Positions 17,360-26,382 of a stretch of DNA of 64,000 nt are shown here, piece by piece. Every line of letters begins with the position of its first letter. Position 1 is the first letter of the stretch. The stretch lies in the NCBI RefSeq assembly GCF_001592265.1, contig NZ_BCWP01000015.1, positions 1 to 64,000 of the forward strand, given 5' to 3'. Source of the stretch: Curvibacter delicatus NBRC 14919. Lineage in GTDB: Bacteria; Pseudomonadota; Gammaproteobacteria; Burkholderiales; Burkholderiaceae_C. The notes under the pieces were generated by a model. It searched no databases. It was given only the letters and a program-made list of their open reading frames with translations, and was not told the origin of the DNA. The translations under genes were made by a program, and so were the position numbers.

Positions 17360-18148
17360 ATGATCAACTCCCTGTGGATCTCGAAAACCGGCATGGAAGC
17401 CCAGCAGATGCAGCTGGACACCATCTCCAACAATCTGGCCAACGTCTCGACCACCGGCTTCAAGCGCTCCAATGTGGCGTTCGAAGACCTGATGTACCAG
17501 AACCTGCGCCAGGTCGGCTCTGCCACCTCGGAGCAGTCGCAGTTACCCACCGGCCTGCAACTCGGCACCGGCGTGCGCGTGGTCGGCACGGCGCGCCAGT
17601 TCACGCAGGGCAATGTGCAGCAGTCGAGCAACAACCTCGATGTGGCGATCCAGGGCAACGGTTTTTTCCAGGTGACCATGCCCGATGGCACCATGGGTTA
17701 CACCCGTGACGGCTCGTTCAAGATCAACGCCCAAGGCCAGGTGGTGACCAACAACGGCTTTGCCGTGGCCAACGGCATCACGGTACCCACCAATGCCGAG
17801 AACCTGGTCATCAGCGCAGATGGCAATGTCACCGCTTCGATCAAGGAAAACGGCAAGATGGTTGACCGCCAGATCGGCACCATCGCCCTGGCCAGCTTCA
17901 TCAACCCGGCCGGCCTGGAGCCGCGTGGGCAGAACATCTATATCGAAACCGCCGCATCGGGCCAGCCCAATACCGGCACCCCTGGCCTCAACGGCATGGG
18001 CAGCCTGATGCAGGGCTACCTGGAAACCTCCAACGTCAACGTGGTGCAGGAACTGGTGACCATGATCCAGACCCAGCGCGCCTACGAGATGAATTCCAAG
18101 GCGATCCAGACCTCCGACCAGATGCTGCAGAAACTGGGGCAATTGTGA
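17360..18148 (+). CDS. flgG: Flagellar distal rod protein FlgG
   Basis: A 262-residue distal rod protein, close to the E. coli length of 260. Signature segments include LDTISNNLANVSTTGFKR, NLDVAIQGNGFFQV, and VVQELVTMIQTQRAYEMN near the end. Its stop overlaps the flgH start (TGATG). Confidence 0.97.
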   Translation: MINSLWISKTGMEAQQMQLDTISNNLANVSTTGFKRSNVAFEDLMYQNLRQVGSATSEQSQLPTGLQLGTGVRVVGTARQFTQGNVQQSSNNLDVAIQGNGFFQVTMPDGTMGYTRDGSFKINAQGQVVTNNGFAVANGITVPTNAENLVISADGNVTASIKENGKMVDRQIGTIALASFINPAGLEPRGQNIYIETAASGQPNTGTPGLNGMGSLMQGYLETSNVNVVQELVTMIQTQRAYEMNSKAIQTSDQMLQKLGQL

Positions 18149-18846
18149 TGAACACACCGACCGTTTACTCTTCACTGCAACGCTTGGGATGGGTGGTGGT
18201 CATTGCCGGACTGTGCGCCGGCTGCGAGACCACCGCGCCCAAGGTCGACTTCGCCGAGCCCAAGCCCACGGCCATTCCCAGCCCGTCCGCCCGCCCCGTC
18301 ACCGGCAGCCTGTTCCAGACGGTCGGCTATCGCCCCTCCTTCGAGGACCGACGCGCCCGCGTGGTCGGCGACACCCTGACAGTCGTGATCGTGGAAAACG
18401 TCACGGCCAGCCAGAAGTCGACCTCCACGGCGAACCGTACCAGCAGCGCCAACTCGTCCATCACCGCCGCACCGGGCTTCAACTTCCCCGCTACCGCGGC
18501 CGAGAACCAGACCCGGATCGCCGCCACGTCGGCCAACGACTTTGCCGGCAAGGGCGGCACGGAAAGCGCCAATACCTTCTCCGGCTCGATCACCACCACG
18601 GTGGCCGAGGTCTTGCCCAACGGGCATCTGGTGGTGGTGGGGGAAAAGCAGATCGGCGTGAACCAGAACGTCGACGTGCTGCGCTTCTCCGGCACGGTCG
18701 ATCCGCGCGCCATCCTGCCGGGCAGCATCGTCAATTCCAGCCAAGTGGCCAATGTCCGCGTCGAATCCAAGGGTCGCGGCGCCCAGAACGAAGCGCAGAC
18801 AGTTGGCTGGTTAACGCGGTTCTTTTTCAGCGTTTGGCCGTTTTGA
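18148..18846 (+). CDS. flgH: Flagellar L-ring lipoprotein FlgH
   Basis: A 232-residue outer-membrane L-ring subunit. The N-terminal signal ends in a lipobox, LCAGC, so the mature protein is acylated at that cysteine. A conserved GDTLTVVIVENVTASQKS segment and the family's C-terminal VRVESKGRG...GWLTRFFFSVWPF region follow. The ATG at 18148 overlaps the flgG stop; an in-frame GTG at 18145 is a less likely start. Confidence 0.96.
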   Translation: MNTPTVYSSLQRLGWVVVIAGLCAGCETTAPKVDFAEPKPTAIPSPSARPVTGSLFQTVGYRPSFEDRRARVVGDTLTVVIVENVTASQKSTSTANRTSSANSSITAAPGFNFPATAAENQTRIAATSANDFAGKGGTESANTFSGSITTTVAEVLPNGHLVVVGEKQIGVNQNVDVLRFSGTVDPRAILPGSIVNSSQVANVRVESKGRGAQNEAQTVGWLTRFFFSVWPF

Positions 18847-18906
18847 GCCGATACAGAATTGGACTGTCTGATTTAGTCTTTATCGGCCCGTTTCGCCAAT
18901 ACTTGA
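18828..18906. promoter_or_regulatory. Back-to-back sigma-28-like promoter elements in the flgH-flgI gap
   Basis: Plus strand: CAGCGTTT (18828-18835), 11-base gap, GCCGATAC (18847-18854), pointing to flgI. Minus strand: TCAAGTAT (18906-18899), 11-base gap, GCCGATAA (18887-18880), pointing back into flgH. The two -10 boxes also form an inverted repeat, GCCGATA/TATCGGC. The minus candidate matches the FliA consensus better. Confidence 0.35.
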
Positions 18907-18916
18907 GTCCTACGCC

Positions 18917-20059
18917 ATGAATGCCTGCCTGCCCCGCCTCCCGCTGAACCGGCTCCGCCAGTTGGCCACGCTGCTGGTGGCGGCCTGCATGCTGGTCGGC
19001 GGCAGTGCCATGGCCGGGCGCATCAAGGAAATCGCGGCCATCGAGGGCGTGCGCAGCAACCAGTTGACCGGCTTCGGCCTGGTCATCGGCCTGGACGGCA
19101 CCGGCGACCAGACCACCCAGATGCCGTACACCACGCAGGGCATGAACAACTACCTGCAGCAGCTCGGCATCACCCTGCCCTCCGACGTCATCTCGCGGCT
19201 GCAGTTCAAGAACGTGGCCGCCGTGCTGGTGACCGCACAGCTGCCCGCCTTTGCCCGCCCGGGCCAGATGGTCGATGTGACCGTCTCATCGATGGGCAAC
19301 GCCAAGTCGCTCAAGGGTGGCACCCTGATTTCCACGCCGCTCAAGGGCGCCGACGGCGAAATCTACGCCCTGGCGCAGGGCAGCCTGGTGATTGCCGGCG
19401 CCGGTGCTGCCGCCGGCGGCAGCAAGGTCCAGATCAACCACCTCAGCGCCGGCCGCATTCCGGGCGGCGCCCAGATCGAACGCGCTGTGCCGACGCCGCT
19501 GCTCGAAGGCAACAGCATCCGGCTGGGTCTGGACGCCTACGACTTCCAGACCGCACGCCGCGTGGCCGAAGCCATCAACCGCCGTTTCGGCGACGGCGTT
19601 GCCCGCGCCATGGACGGACGTACCGTCGACGTCCAGGCGCCGGTTGACCCCAACGCGCGCATCACCTTCATCGCCGAGATGGAAGAGCTGCCGCTGGAAA
19701 ACTCCATTCGCGCCGCCAAGGTCGTCATCAATTCGCGCACCGGCTCGGTGGTGCTCAACCAGGCCGTGACGCTGGGCCCCTGCGCCATTGCACACGGCAA
19801 TCTGTCGGTCAGCATCAGCTCGACCCCGGTGGTCAGCCAGCCCGGCCCATTCTCCAGCGGCCAGACCGTGGTGACGGAAAAAGCCAACATCCAGATCAAG
19901 CAGGAACCGGGCGTGCTGATCCAGGTACCGGCCTCGCCGCAACTGTCGGAAGTGGTGCGCGCGCTCAACGCACTGGGCGCCACCCCCCAAGACCTGCTGG
20001 CCATTCTGCAGGCCATCAAGGCGGCTGGTGCATTGAATGCGGAGCTTGAGGTGATCTGA
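18917..20059 (+). CDS. flgI: Flagellar P-ring protein FlgI
   Basis: A 380-residue periplasmic ring protein. A signal peptide covers about residues 1-33 (hydrophobic core LLVAACMLVGG, cleavage after AMA). The mature start RIKEIAAIEGVRSNQL and the GYGLVIGLDGTGD-type region (here FGLVIGLDGTGDQ) are the FlgI hallmark. Assembly is helped by FlgA encoded upstream on the other strand. The 70-base gap before it is unusual for this tight operon and holds sigma-28-like elements. Confidence 0.97.
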   Translation: MNACLPRLPLNRLRQLATLLVAACMLVGGSAMAGRIKEIAAIEGVRSNQLTGFGLVIGLDGTGDQTTQMPYTTQGMNNYLQQLGITLPSDVISRLQFKNVAAVLVTAQLPAFARPGQMVDVTVSSMGNAKSLKGGTLISTPLKGADGEIYALAQGSLVIAGAGAAAGGSKVQINHLSAGRIPGGAQIERAVPTPLLEGNSIRLGLDAYDFQTARRVAEAINRRFGDGVARAMDGRTVDVQAPVDPNARITFIAEMEELPLENSIRAAKVVINSRTGSVVLNQAVTLGPCAIAHGNLSVSISSTPVVSQPGPFSSGQTVVTEKANIQIKQEPGVLIQVPASPQLSEVVRALNALGATPQDLLAILQAIKAAGALNAELEVI

Positions 20060-20060
20060 C

Positions 20061-20936
20061 ATGGGTGTCGGCAACCTGACCCACAACTCCAATGCCCTGG
20101 CGGCCGATGCGCGCTCGCTCAACAGCCTGAAGCTGCAGGCCGGCCAGGACTCGCCGGCGGCCATCAAGGAGGCCGCCAAGCAGTTCGAATCGCTCTTCAT
20201 GCGCGAGCTGATCAAGAGCATGCGCGAAGCCACCATGAAATCCGGCATGCTGGAGAGCGCCCAGGGTGATCTCGGCACCGACCTGCTCGACCAGCAGTTG
20301 GCCGTGCAGATGTCGGGCCGGCCCGGCGGGCTGTCGGACATCATCGCCCAGCAGCTCTCGCGCCAGATGGGTGCCGCGGCTGATGCACAACAAGGCAGTG
20401 CACGCGCTGCCGGCAAGCAAGCCATCAAGCCAGCAGCCGGCCAGGGCAATGCCGCGCCGACCGTCAGCCAGACCAGTTTTGTGCAACGCTTCAACGGCAT
20501 CGCCGCCAAGGTGGAGCAGAGCAGCGGCATTCCCGCCAGCTTCATGATCGGCCAGGCCGGGCATGAGACCGGCTGGGGCCGGCGCGAGATCGCCAACGCC
20601 GATGGCTCGACCTCTTTCAACCTGTTCGGCATCAAGGCCGGGCCGGGCTGGAAAGGCAAGGTGGCGGAAGTCACCACCACCGAATATGTCAACGGCGTGC
20701 CGCAAAAGACCGTGGCCAAGTTCCGCGCCTACAACTCCTACGAGGAGTCGTTCCGCGACTACGCCCGGCTGATTTCCGACAGCCCGCGCTACGCCCAGGT
20801 ACGCCAGCAGACCGGCTCGGTCCAGGCCTATGCCAGCGGCCTGCAACGCGCAGGCTATGCCACCGATCCCGATTACGCCAACAAGCTGAGCCGGGCCATC
20901 AACACCACGTTGCGGCTGCAGCGCGCCACCGCCTGA
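20061..20936 (+). CDS. flgJ: Rod cap and peptidoglycan hydrolase FlgJ
   Basis: A 291-residue bifunctional FlgJ. The N-terminal third is the rod-binding/capping domain (AKQFESLFMRELIKSMREAT), and the C-terminal part (about residues 140-291) is a glucosaminidase domain that opens the cell wall for the rod, with GQAGHETGWGRREI containing the catalytic Glu. A Gln/Ala-rich linker joins them. It starts one base after the flgI stop. Confidence 0.96.
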   Translation: MGVGNLTHNSNALAADARSLNSLKLQAGQDSPAAIKEAAKQFESLFMRELIKSMREATMKSGMLESAQGDLGTDLLDQQLAVQMSGRPGGLSDIIAQQLSRQMGAAADAQQGSARAAGKQAIKPAAGQGNAAPTVSQTSFVQRFNGIAAKVEQSSGIPASFMIGQAGHETGWGRREIANADGSTSFNLFGIKAGPGWKGKVAEVTTTEYVNGVPQKTVAKFRAYNSYEESFRDYARLISDSPRYAQVRQQTGSVQAYASGLQRAGYATDPDYANKLSRAINTTLRLQRATA

Positions 20937-20947
20937 AGGGAAAACGC

Positions 20948-22873
20948 ATGGGCAATATCCTGAACGTTGGCGCACGGTCCCTGCTGGTCAACCAGAAGAT
21001 TCTCGAGACCGTCGGCAACAACATCGCCAACGTCAACACGCCGGGTTATTCGCGTCAGACGGTCATCGTCCAGAACGTGGAGGGCCAGTTCACCGGTGGT
21101 GGCTACTACGGCAACGGCGTTGACATCACCACGGTCCAGCGCAACTACAGCGATTTCCTGACCAAGCAGGCTGCGCTGATGAAATCCGTTGCCGCCAGCG
21201 ACGCGACGCGTTACGACAAACTGCAGCAACTGGAAAGCGTGTTCTCCGGCGGCAAAGACGGCCTCGGCGCCTCGGTCAGCGATCTGCTCAATTCGTTTTC
21301 CGACATTGTCAGCGCACCCTCCGACCTGACAGCCCGCGCGGTGGCACTGACCAGCGCAGACGAAATGGCCGCACGTTTCCAGACGGCGGCCAACCAGCTC
21401 TACGAACTCCGGCTGGGCGTTTCGCAGGAGCTGCAGACCAACGTCACGACCATCAACAACCTTGCCGACCAGATCGCCAAGTCGAACCAGGAAATCGCGC
21501 GCGCCACGGGCAGCGGGCACCTGCCCAATGACCTGCTGGACCAGCGCGATCAGCTGATCAGCGAATTGAACAAGTACATCCAGACCACCTCGATCCCTGC
21601 TGCGGACGGGACCGTCGGTGTCTTCGTGGGCGGCAGCCAGGCCCTGGTGCTCGGCACCACGGTATCAAAGCTGGAGATCGCTCCCACCAATTACTCGGGC
21701 GATCCCAACCAGAGCCAGTTGCTGATCAACAATGCGGGCGGCACCAAGTACCCGATCAGTACCTCCATGCTGGGCGGCGGGGAAGTCGCAGGACTGCTGC
21801 GCTTCAAGAACGAAGACCTGGTCAATGCCGGCAACCTGCTCGGCCGCATGGCCTTGGCCATCGGCACGCGCATGAACGAGCAACAGGCCCTGGGCGTGGA
21901 TCTCAGCGGCAATGCCGGCACAGCCTTGTTCAAGCTCAGCGCCCTGCCCAACGGTTACCCGGCCGACACCAATTCCCCGCCAGGTACGACCCTGAGCCTT
22001 GGCGTCCAGACCAACCCATCGGGCACCTCCCAGTTTGCGGCCTCGGACTACGAGGTGACCTTCACCTCGGGTACAGCCGGCACCATCGTGCGCCTGTCGG
22101 ACGGCAAGGCCACGGCCTTTGACTTTGCGAGCACCAACCCGGTCAAGATTGACGGCCTGGACATCCAGCAAAGCGCCACACCGGCAACTGCCGGCGACCA
22201 CTTCCTGCTCAAGCCCTTCAGCACGGCCGCCGGGTCTATTGCCACGGCCTTCTCGTCGCCGCGCGGGCTGGCCATGGCCAGCCCGATCACGGCCACCGCC
22301 GGCACGACCAACACCGGCACCTTGACGGTGGGCAGCCTCACCACACGCTCCGTCCCGGTTCCGCCCGCCGTCACGCTGAACTTCACCAGCACCAGCACCT
22401 ACACGCGCTCCGATACTGGCGCCACGGTGTACACCTACACGCCGGGCCAGCCGATCGAATACAGCACGGCCCCGCCGCTGGCTGGCTGGTCGCTCACCCT
22501 CAAGGGAACACCCCAGCCCGGCGACACGTTCAAGGTGGATGTCAACCCCTACCCGGCCCTCAATGCCGGCAATGCCCAGGCGATGCTGAACCTGCGCGAC
22601 GCGACCATGTTCGACGGCGGCCCCTTGACCGACGGTTATGCCGGCCTGATGGCGGAAATCGGCATCCAGGTGCAGAGCGCCAAATCGGCGAGCACCGTTT
22701 CCGGCAACATCGCCAGCAGCATCGAGCAGCAACGCAGCAGCGTTTCCGGTGTGAACCTGGACGAAGAGGCCGCCAGGATGCTGCAGTACCAGCAGGCCTA
22801 CCAGGCCTCCGGCAAGATGATGCAACTGGCCCAGAATATCTTTGATTCGCTGCTGCAAAGCCTGGGGCGTTGA
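20948..22873 (+). CDS. flgK: Hook-filament junction protein FlgK (HAP1)
   Basis: A 641-residue HAP1. The N-terminal axial motif ETVGNNIANVNTPGYSRQ and the C-terminal VSGVNLDEEAARMLQYQQAYQA helix are both present, and a large variable central region (residues 200-550) is rich in Gly/Thr. FlgK forms the first junction layer between hook and filament and needs FlgN for export. A GAAGGG ribosome site precedes the start. Confidence 0.97.
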   Translation: MGNILNVGARSLLVNQKILETVGNNIANVNTPGYSRQTVIVQNVEGQFTGGGYYGNGVDITTVQRNYSDFLTKQAALMKSVAASDATRYDKLQQLESVFSGGKDGLGASVSDLLNSFSDIVSAPSDLTARAVALTSADEMAARFQTAANQLYELRLGVSQELQTNVTTINNLADQIAKSNQEIARATGSGHLPNDLLDQRDQLISELNKYIQTTSIPAADGTVGVFVGGSQALVLGTTVSKLEIAPTNYSGDPNQSQLLINNAGGTKYPISTSMLGGGEVAGLLRFKNEDLVNAGNLLGRMALAIGTRMNEQQALGVDLSGNAGTALFKLSALPNGYPADTNSPPGTTLSLGVQTNPSGTSQFAASDYEVTFTSGTAGTIVRLSDGKATAFDFASTNPVKIDGLDIQQSATPATAGDHFLLKPFSTAAGSIATAFSSPRGLAMASPITATAGTTNTGTLTVGSLTTRSVPVPPAVTLNFTSTSTYTRSDTGATVYTYTPGQPIEYSTAPPLAGWSLTLKGTPQPGDTFKVDVNPYPALNAGNAQAMLNLRDATMFDGGPLTDGYAGLMAEIGIQVQSAKSASTVSGNIASSIEQQRSSVSGVNLDEEAARMLQYQQAYQASGKMMQLAQNIFDSLLQSLGR

Positions 22874-22898
22874 CGAGAGACAGGACGAGGATTGAAAC

Positions 22899-24092
22899 AT
22901 GACCATGCGACTGGGTAGCGCCAACGCCTATGACAACTCCCTGGCCAAATTGACCAGCCATCAGGCAGGTCTGTCCGAGCTGCAGGAAAAGCTCACCGCG
23001 GGCAAGCGTGTGCTGCGCCCCAGCGACGACCCCACCGGCGCGGCGCAGGCCGAGCGGGCCATGACCCGGATCAGCCGCATCGAGGTCGAGCAGCGCGCAC
23101 TCAACGTCCAGAAGAACTCCATGGCCATGGCCGAGTCGACCCTGGGCAATGCCACCGAAACGCTGCAAAACATCCGCGACCTGGTGGTCAGCGCCGGCAA
23201 TGCCGGCTACACCAGCGTCAATCGCACCAGCATTGCGCAGCAGATCTCGGCCCTGCGCGACCAATTGTTCGGCTACGCCAACAAGGTGGACAGCAACGGC
23301 GTGCCACTCTTCGGCGGCTTGGGCAGCGCCAGCTCACCCTTCACGGATGCCGCCGCCGGCGTGACCTTCAACGGTGTTGCTGGGCAAAGTGCCAGCTCGA
23401 CGGTGGCGATTCCCAGCGCCATGGATGGCCAGGCCGTCTGGATGAATGTGCCCTCCGGCAATGGCGTGTTTGACGTTTCGCTGGGCGGTGGCAACACCGG
23501 CACTGCGTGGACCGATGCCGGCCAGGTCGTCAACCCCTCCGCCGTGACAGGTGACAGCTACACAGTCACGTTCACCGTCGCGGCTGGCGTCACCACCTAC
23601 GCCGTCGTCAACAACACCACGACCGCCACCGTGGCCACCGGCCTCTACACCAAGGGCCAGTCGATCCAGTTCGGCGGCATGGCCGTGCGGGTGGACGGCG
23701 ACCCGGCCAATGCTGACACGCTGGCCGTGGCACCCAGCACCACCACCAACGTCTTCAAGGTGATCGACAAGGCCATTGCCGGCATCAACAACGCCAACAA
23801 CAGCAACACGCTGAGCCAGGCCTTTACCAAGGCCCTGGCCGAGCTCGATACCGGCATGAATCGCATCCAGTCCGCCCGCGGCCTGGCCGGCGACATGCTC
23901 AACCGTGCCGACAGCATTGACAGCAACCAGCAGACCAAGTCCAACCAGCTCGAGACCGACCGCTCCCGCGCCGAGGACATGGACATGATCAAGGGCATCT
24001 CGGACTTCCAGAACCAGCAGACCGGTTACGATGCGGCGCTGAAGACCTACGCACAGGTTCAACGCCTGTCCCTGTTCAACTACCTGGGGTAA
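22899..24092 (+). CDS. flgL: Hook-filament junction protein FlgL (HAP3)
   Basis: A 397-residue flagellin-like junction protein. The N-terminus LTSHQAGLSELQEKLTAGKRVLRPSDDPTGAAQAE and the C-terminus of coiled-coil heptads (LETDRSRAEDMDMIKGISDFQNQQ) match FlgL, quoted only as markers. The middle is a Gly/Ser/Thr-rich outer domain. It lies between FlgK and the filament in the assembled organelle. It is the last structural gene of the operon; a regulatory HDOD gene follows after 16 bases. Confidence 0.96.
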   Translation: MTMRLGSANAYDNSLAKLTSHQAGLSELQEKLTAGKRVLRPSDDPTGAAQAERAMTRISRIEVEQRALNVQKNSMAMAESTLGNATETLQNIRDLVVSAGNAGYTSVNRTSIAQQISALRDQLFGYANKVDSNGVPLFGGLGSASSPFTDAAAGVTFNGVAGQSASSTVAIPSAMDGQAVWMNVPSGNGVFDVSLGGGNTGTAWTDAGQVVNPSAVTGDSYTVTFTVAAGVTTYAVVNNTTTATVATGLYTKGQSIQFGGMAVRVDGDPANADTLAVAPSTTTNVFKVIDKAIAGINNANNSNTLSQAFTKALAELDTGMNRIQSARGLAGDMLNRADSIDSNQQTKSNQLETDRSRAEDMDMIKGISDFQNQQTGYDAALKTYAQVQRLSLFNYLG

Positions 24093-24108
24093 AACCACCC
24101 GCCACGCC

Positions 24109-25353
24109 ATGGCCCAAACCGTTCTTGGCAACATCTCTCTGGGCTATCAGCTGCTGTGGAACCAGTTGCGCCAACCGGCGGCCGTGCGGCTCTTTGTCGA
24201 CATCGATGCGGCGGTGCCGGTGGACGCCCAGCACCTGCTGGCCGCCTTGCGCGAGCAATGGCCGGAACAGGCCCCGGTGCTGCTGCTGGAGATCCACTCC
24301 GCCTCGCTGTTGAACGACATCCTGGAACACGGCACCGCCAGCGATCCCTGGGTGCAGGTGCCCGAAGCCTGGCTGGGCGATGCCGCCCTGGCGCAACGTG
24401 TGGAACACGCCCATGGGCGCGGCCTGCGGATGATCTGGTGCGGGGCACCTGGTCAACGTCCCGACCCCGCCATCAGTGAACGCTTCCATAAAAGCATCAT
24501 CAACCTCACGGCTGAGGAAGCTTTGCTGGGCCTGCGCGTCTCGTTGCAGACGCACCGCGATCATGATGGCGAGGCGCCGCTCAAGAGCCCGGTCGTGCCC
24601 GGCCAGATCTATGAGGCCATCGCCAATCGCGCACTGGCCGAGCATTGCCTGGACCAGCAAGGCGCCTGGGCCTTGACCGGTTGGCCGGTGGAAGATGTGC
24701 TGCACAGTTACCGGGAGCAACTGATCCAGCCGGGCCAGACCGCCATCGTGCGCCTGGTCGAAGCCATCGACGCTGACGTGGCGCTCGACACCATCGAACT
24801 CATCCTGAGCGAAGAGCCGCTGCTGGCCTACCATTTCCTGCGTTACGTGAACTCGGCCGGCCTGGGTCTGCGCAACGAAGTCGAGTCCATCCGCCGCGGC
24901 CTGATGGTGCTGGGCTACTCGGTGCTCAAGGCCTGGCTGCTGGAACAGCTGCCGCACGCCGCCAGCGACCTGAACCTGCAGCCGGTCCGCACCACACTGG
25001 TCACGCGCGCCCACCTGCTGGAACACCTGCTGGATGCGGGCGAGGAAGACAACCTGCGGCGCGAGGTCTACCTCTGCGGCCTGCTGTCGCAGATCGACGT
25101 GCTGCTGGGCGAGCCGCTGGCCACCGCGCTGGAACGCCTGCCGCTGCCCGAGCGGATCCAGGCCGCACTGCTGCAGAACGACGGCCCCTACGCGCCCTAC
25201 CTCGCCATTGCCACGGCACTGGAATCCCCCAACACCCGTGCCACCCACACCTTGTGCAATGAGCACCAGATTGACATGGAAGAGGTCAACCGCGCCTTGC
25301 TGCGCACCCTGTCGGCCATGTTGGCGCGCCCCGCGCGCGGCCTGCTGGCCTGA
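24109..25353 (+). CDS. HDOD-domain protein with degenerate EAL-like N-terminus
   Basis: A 414-residue cytoplasmic protein with the EAL-HDOD layout seen in YuxH-type proteins. The N-terminal 180 residues resemble an EAL fold, but the EAL signature itself is absent (the equivalent stretch reads LLLEIHS), so c-di-GMP hydrolysis is unlikely. The HDOD domain (about residues 205-400) includes ELILSEEPLLAYHFLRYVNS and SIRRGLMVLGYSVLKAWLL. HDOD proteins act as signalling adaptors in motility and c-di-GMP networks. Only 16 bases separate it from flgL, so it is probably expressed with the flagellar operon. A GGCCGGA/TCCGGCC hairpin follows its stop. Confidence 0.8.
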   Translation: MAQTVLGNISLGYQLLWNQLRQPAAVRLFVDIDAAVPVDAQHLLAALREQWPEQAPVLLLEIHSASLLNDILEHGTASDPWVQVPEAWLGDAALAQRVEHAHGRGLRMIWCGAPGQRPDPAISERFHKSIINLTAEEALLGLRVSLQTHRDHDGEAPLKSPVVPGQIYEAIANRALAEHCLDQQGAWALTGWPVEDVLHSYREQLIQPGQTAIVRLVEAIDADVALDTIELILSEEPLLAYHFLRYVNSAGLGLRNEVESIRRGLMVLGYSVLKAWLLEQLPHAASDLNLQPVRTTLVTRAHLLEHLLDAGEEDNLRREVYLCGLLSQIDVLLGEPLATALERLPLPERIQAALLQNDGPYAPYLAIATALESPNTRATHTLCNEHQIDMEEVNRALLRTLSAMLARPARGLLA

Positions 25354-25359
25354 GCCAGC

Positions 25360-25377
25360 GGCCGGACTTCTCCGGCC
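25360..25377 (+). terminator. Short hairpin after the flagellar operon
   Basis: GGCCGGA (25360-25366), loop CTTC, TCCGGCC (25371-25377). It lies seven bases after the HDOD gene stop and has no T run, so it may be a rho-assisted end point at most. Confidence 0.35.
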
Positions 25378-25434
25378 ATGGTGCCGGCACACCGCCGCGC
25401 GGCCAGCGCGTGAAAGCACGGTAGAGTGAAGCCC

Positions 25435-26382
25435 ATGCCCCGCCCGCCGAACCCTGCTCCCCATCTCCGCCAAGGCCTCTGGCTCGGCCTGCTGGGCGTT
25501 GCCATCTTCGCGCTCACCCTGCCCATGACGCGCTTGGCCACCGGCACGCCTGATGCGCCCCAGTTGTCGGGCCTGTTCATTGCACTCGGCCGCGCCGCCG
25601 TGGCGGCCGCCCTGTCTGCCGTCCTGCTGCTTGTCATGCGCGCGCCCTGGCCCACGGCGGAAGACTGGCGTGCCCTGGTCCTCGTGGCGCTGGGCGTGGT
25701 GTTCGGTTTTCCCCTCTGCACCTCGCTGGCGATGCGTCACGTGGAAGCGGTGCACGCCAGCGTCATCTTGGGCGTGCTGCCGCTGGCCACCGCCGCCGTG
25801 GGTGCCTGGCTGCACCGGCAGCAGCCCTCGGCCGGCTTCTGGTTGTTCGCCGTGGTGGGCGCGGCACTGGTCATGGTGTTTGCCATGCTGCGTTCGGGTG
25901 CCAGCAGCCTGACCCTGCAAGCCGCCGACCTCCTGCTGCTGGCCGGCATGCTGTGCGCAGCCGTCGGTTATGGTTTTGGTGCCCGATTGGCCAACCGCAT
26001 GCCGGCCGAGCACGTGATCTGCTGGGCCCTGCTGCTGGCGCTGCCCGTCACGCTGCCGCTGACCCTCTGGACCTGGCCGGCCACACCGGTCCGTCCCGCC
26101 GCCTGGGGCGGCTTTGCCTACATGGCGCTGTTCTCCATGTGGCTGGGCTTCTTCGCCTGGTACCGTGGCCTGTCGCTCGGAGGTACTGTGCGCGTGAGCC
26201 AGCTGCAGCTGCTGCAACCCTTTCTCTCCATGCTGTTTGCCGTGCCGCTGCTGGGCGAAACACTCGACGTCATGACCCTCGGCTTCGGCCTGGCCGTGAT
26301 GGTCGTGGTGTTCGCCGGGCGCAAAATGCCTGTGTCCGCTGCCCGACACCACCCTCTCGATCAAGAAGGAACCACCCCATGA
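25435..26382 (+). CDS. EamA/DMT-family exporter
   Basis: A 315-residue integral membrane protein with ten predicted hydrophobic segments arranged as two EamA repeats (about residues 15-145 and 165-295). Typical features are the ALRHVEAVHAS-like stretch (AMRHVEAVHASVILG) and PFLSMLFAVPLLGE near the C-terminus. Drug/metabolite transporters of this kind usually export amino acids or other small metabolites; the substrate cannot be read from sequence. The stop overlaps the following aminotransferase start (ATGA), suggesting a shared role in amino acid handling. An in-frame GTG at 25426 is an alternative start. Confidence 0.85.
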   Translation: MPRPPNPAPHLRQGLWLGLLGVAIFALTLPMTRLATGTPDAPQLSGLFIALGRAAVAAALSAVLLLVMRAPWPTAEDWRALVLVALGVVFGFPLCTSLAMRHVEAVHASVILGVLPLATAAVGAWLHRQQPSAGFWLFAVVGAALVMVFAMLRSGASSLTLQAADLLLLAGMLCAAVGYGFGARLANRMPAEHVICWALLLALPVTLPLTLWTWPATPVRPAAWGGFAYMALFSMWLGFFAWYRGLSLGGTVRVSQLQLLQPFLSMLFAVPLLGETLDVMTLGFGLAVMVVVFAGRKMPVSAARHHPLDQEGTTP

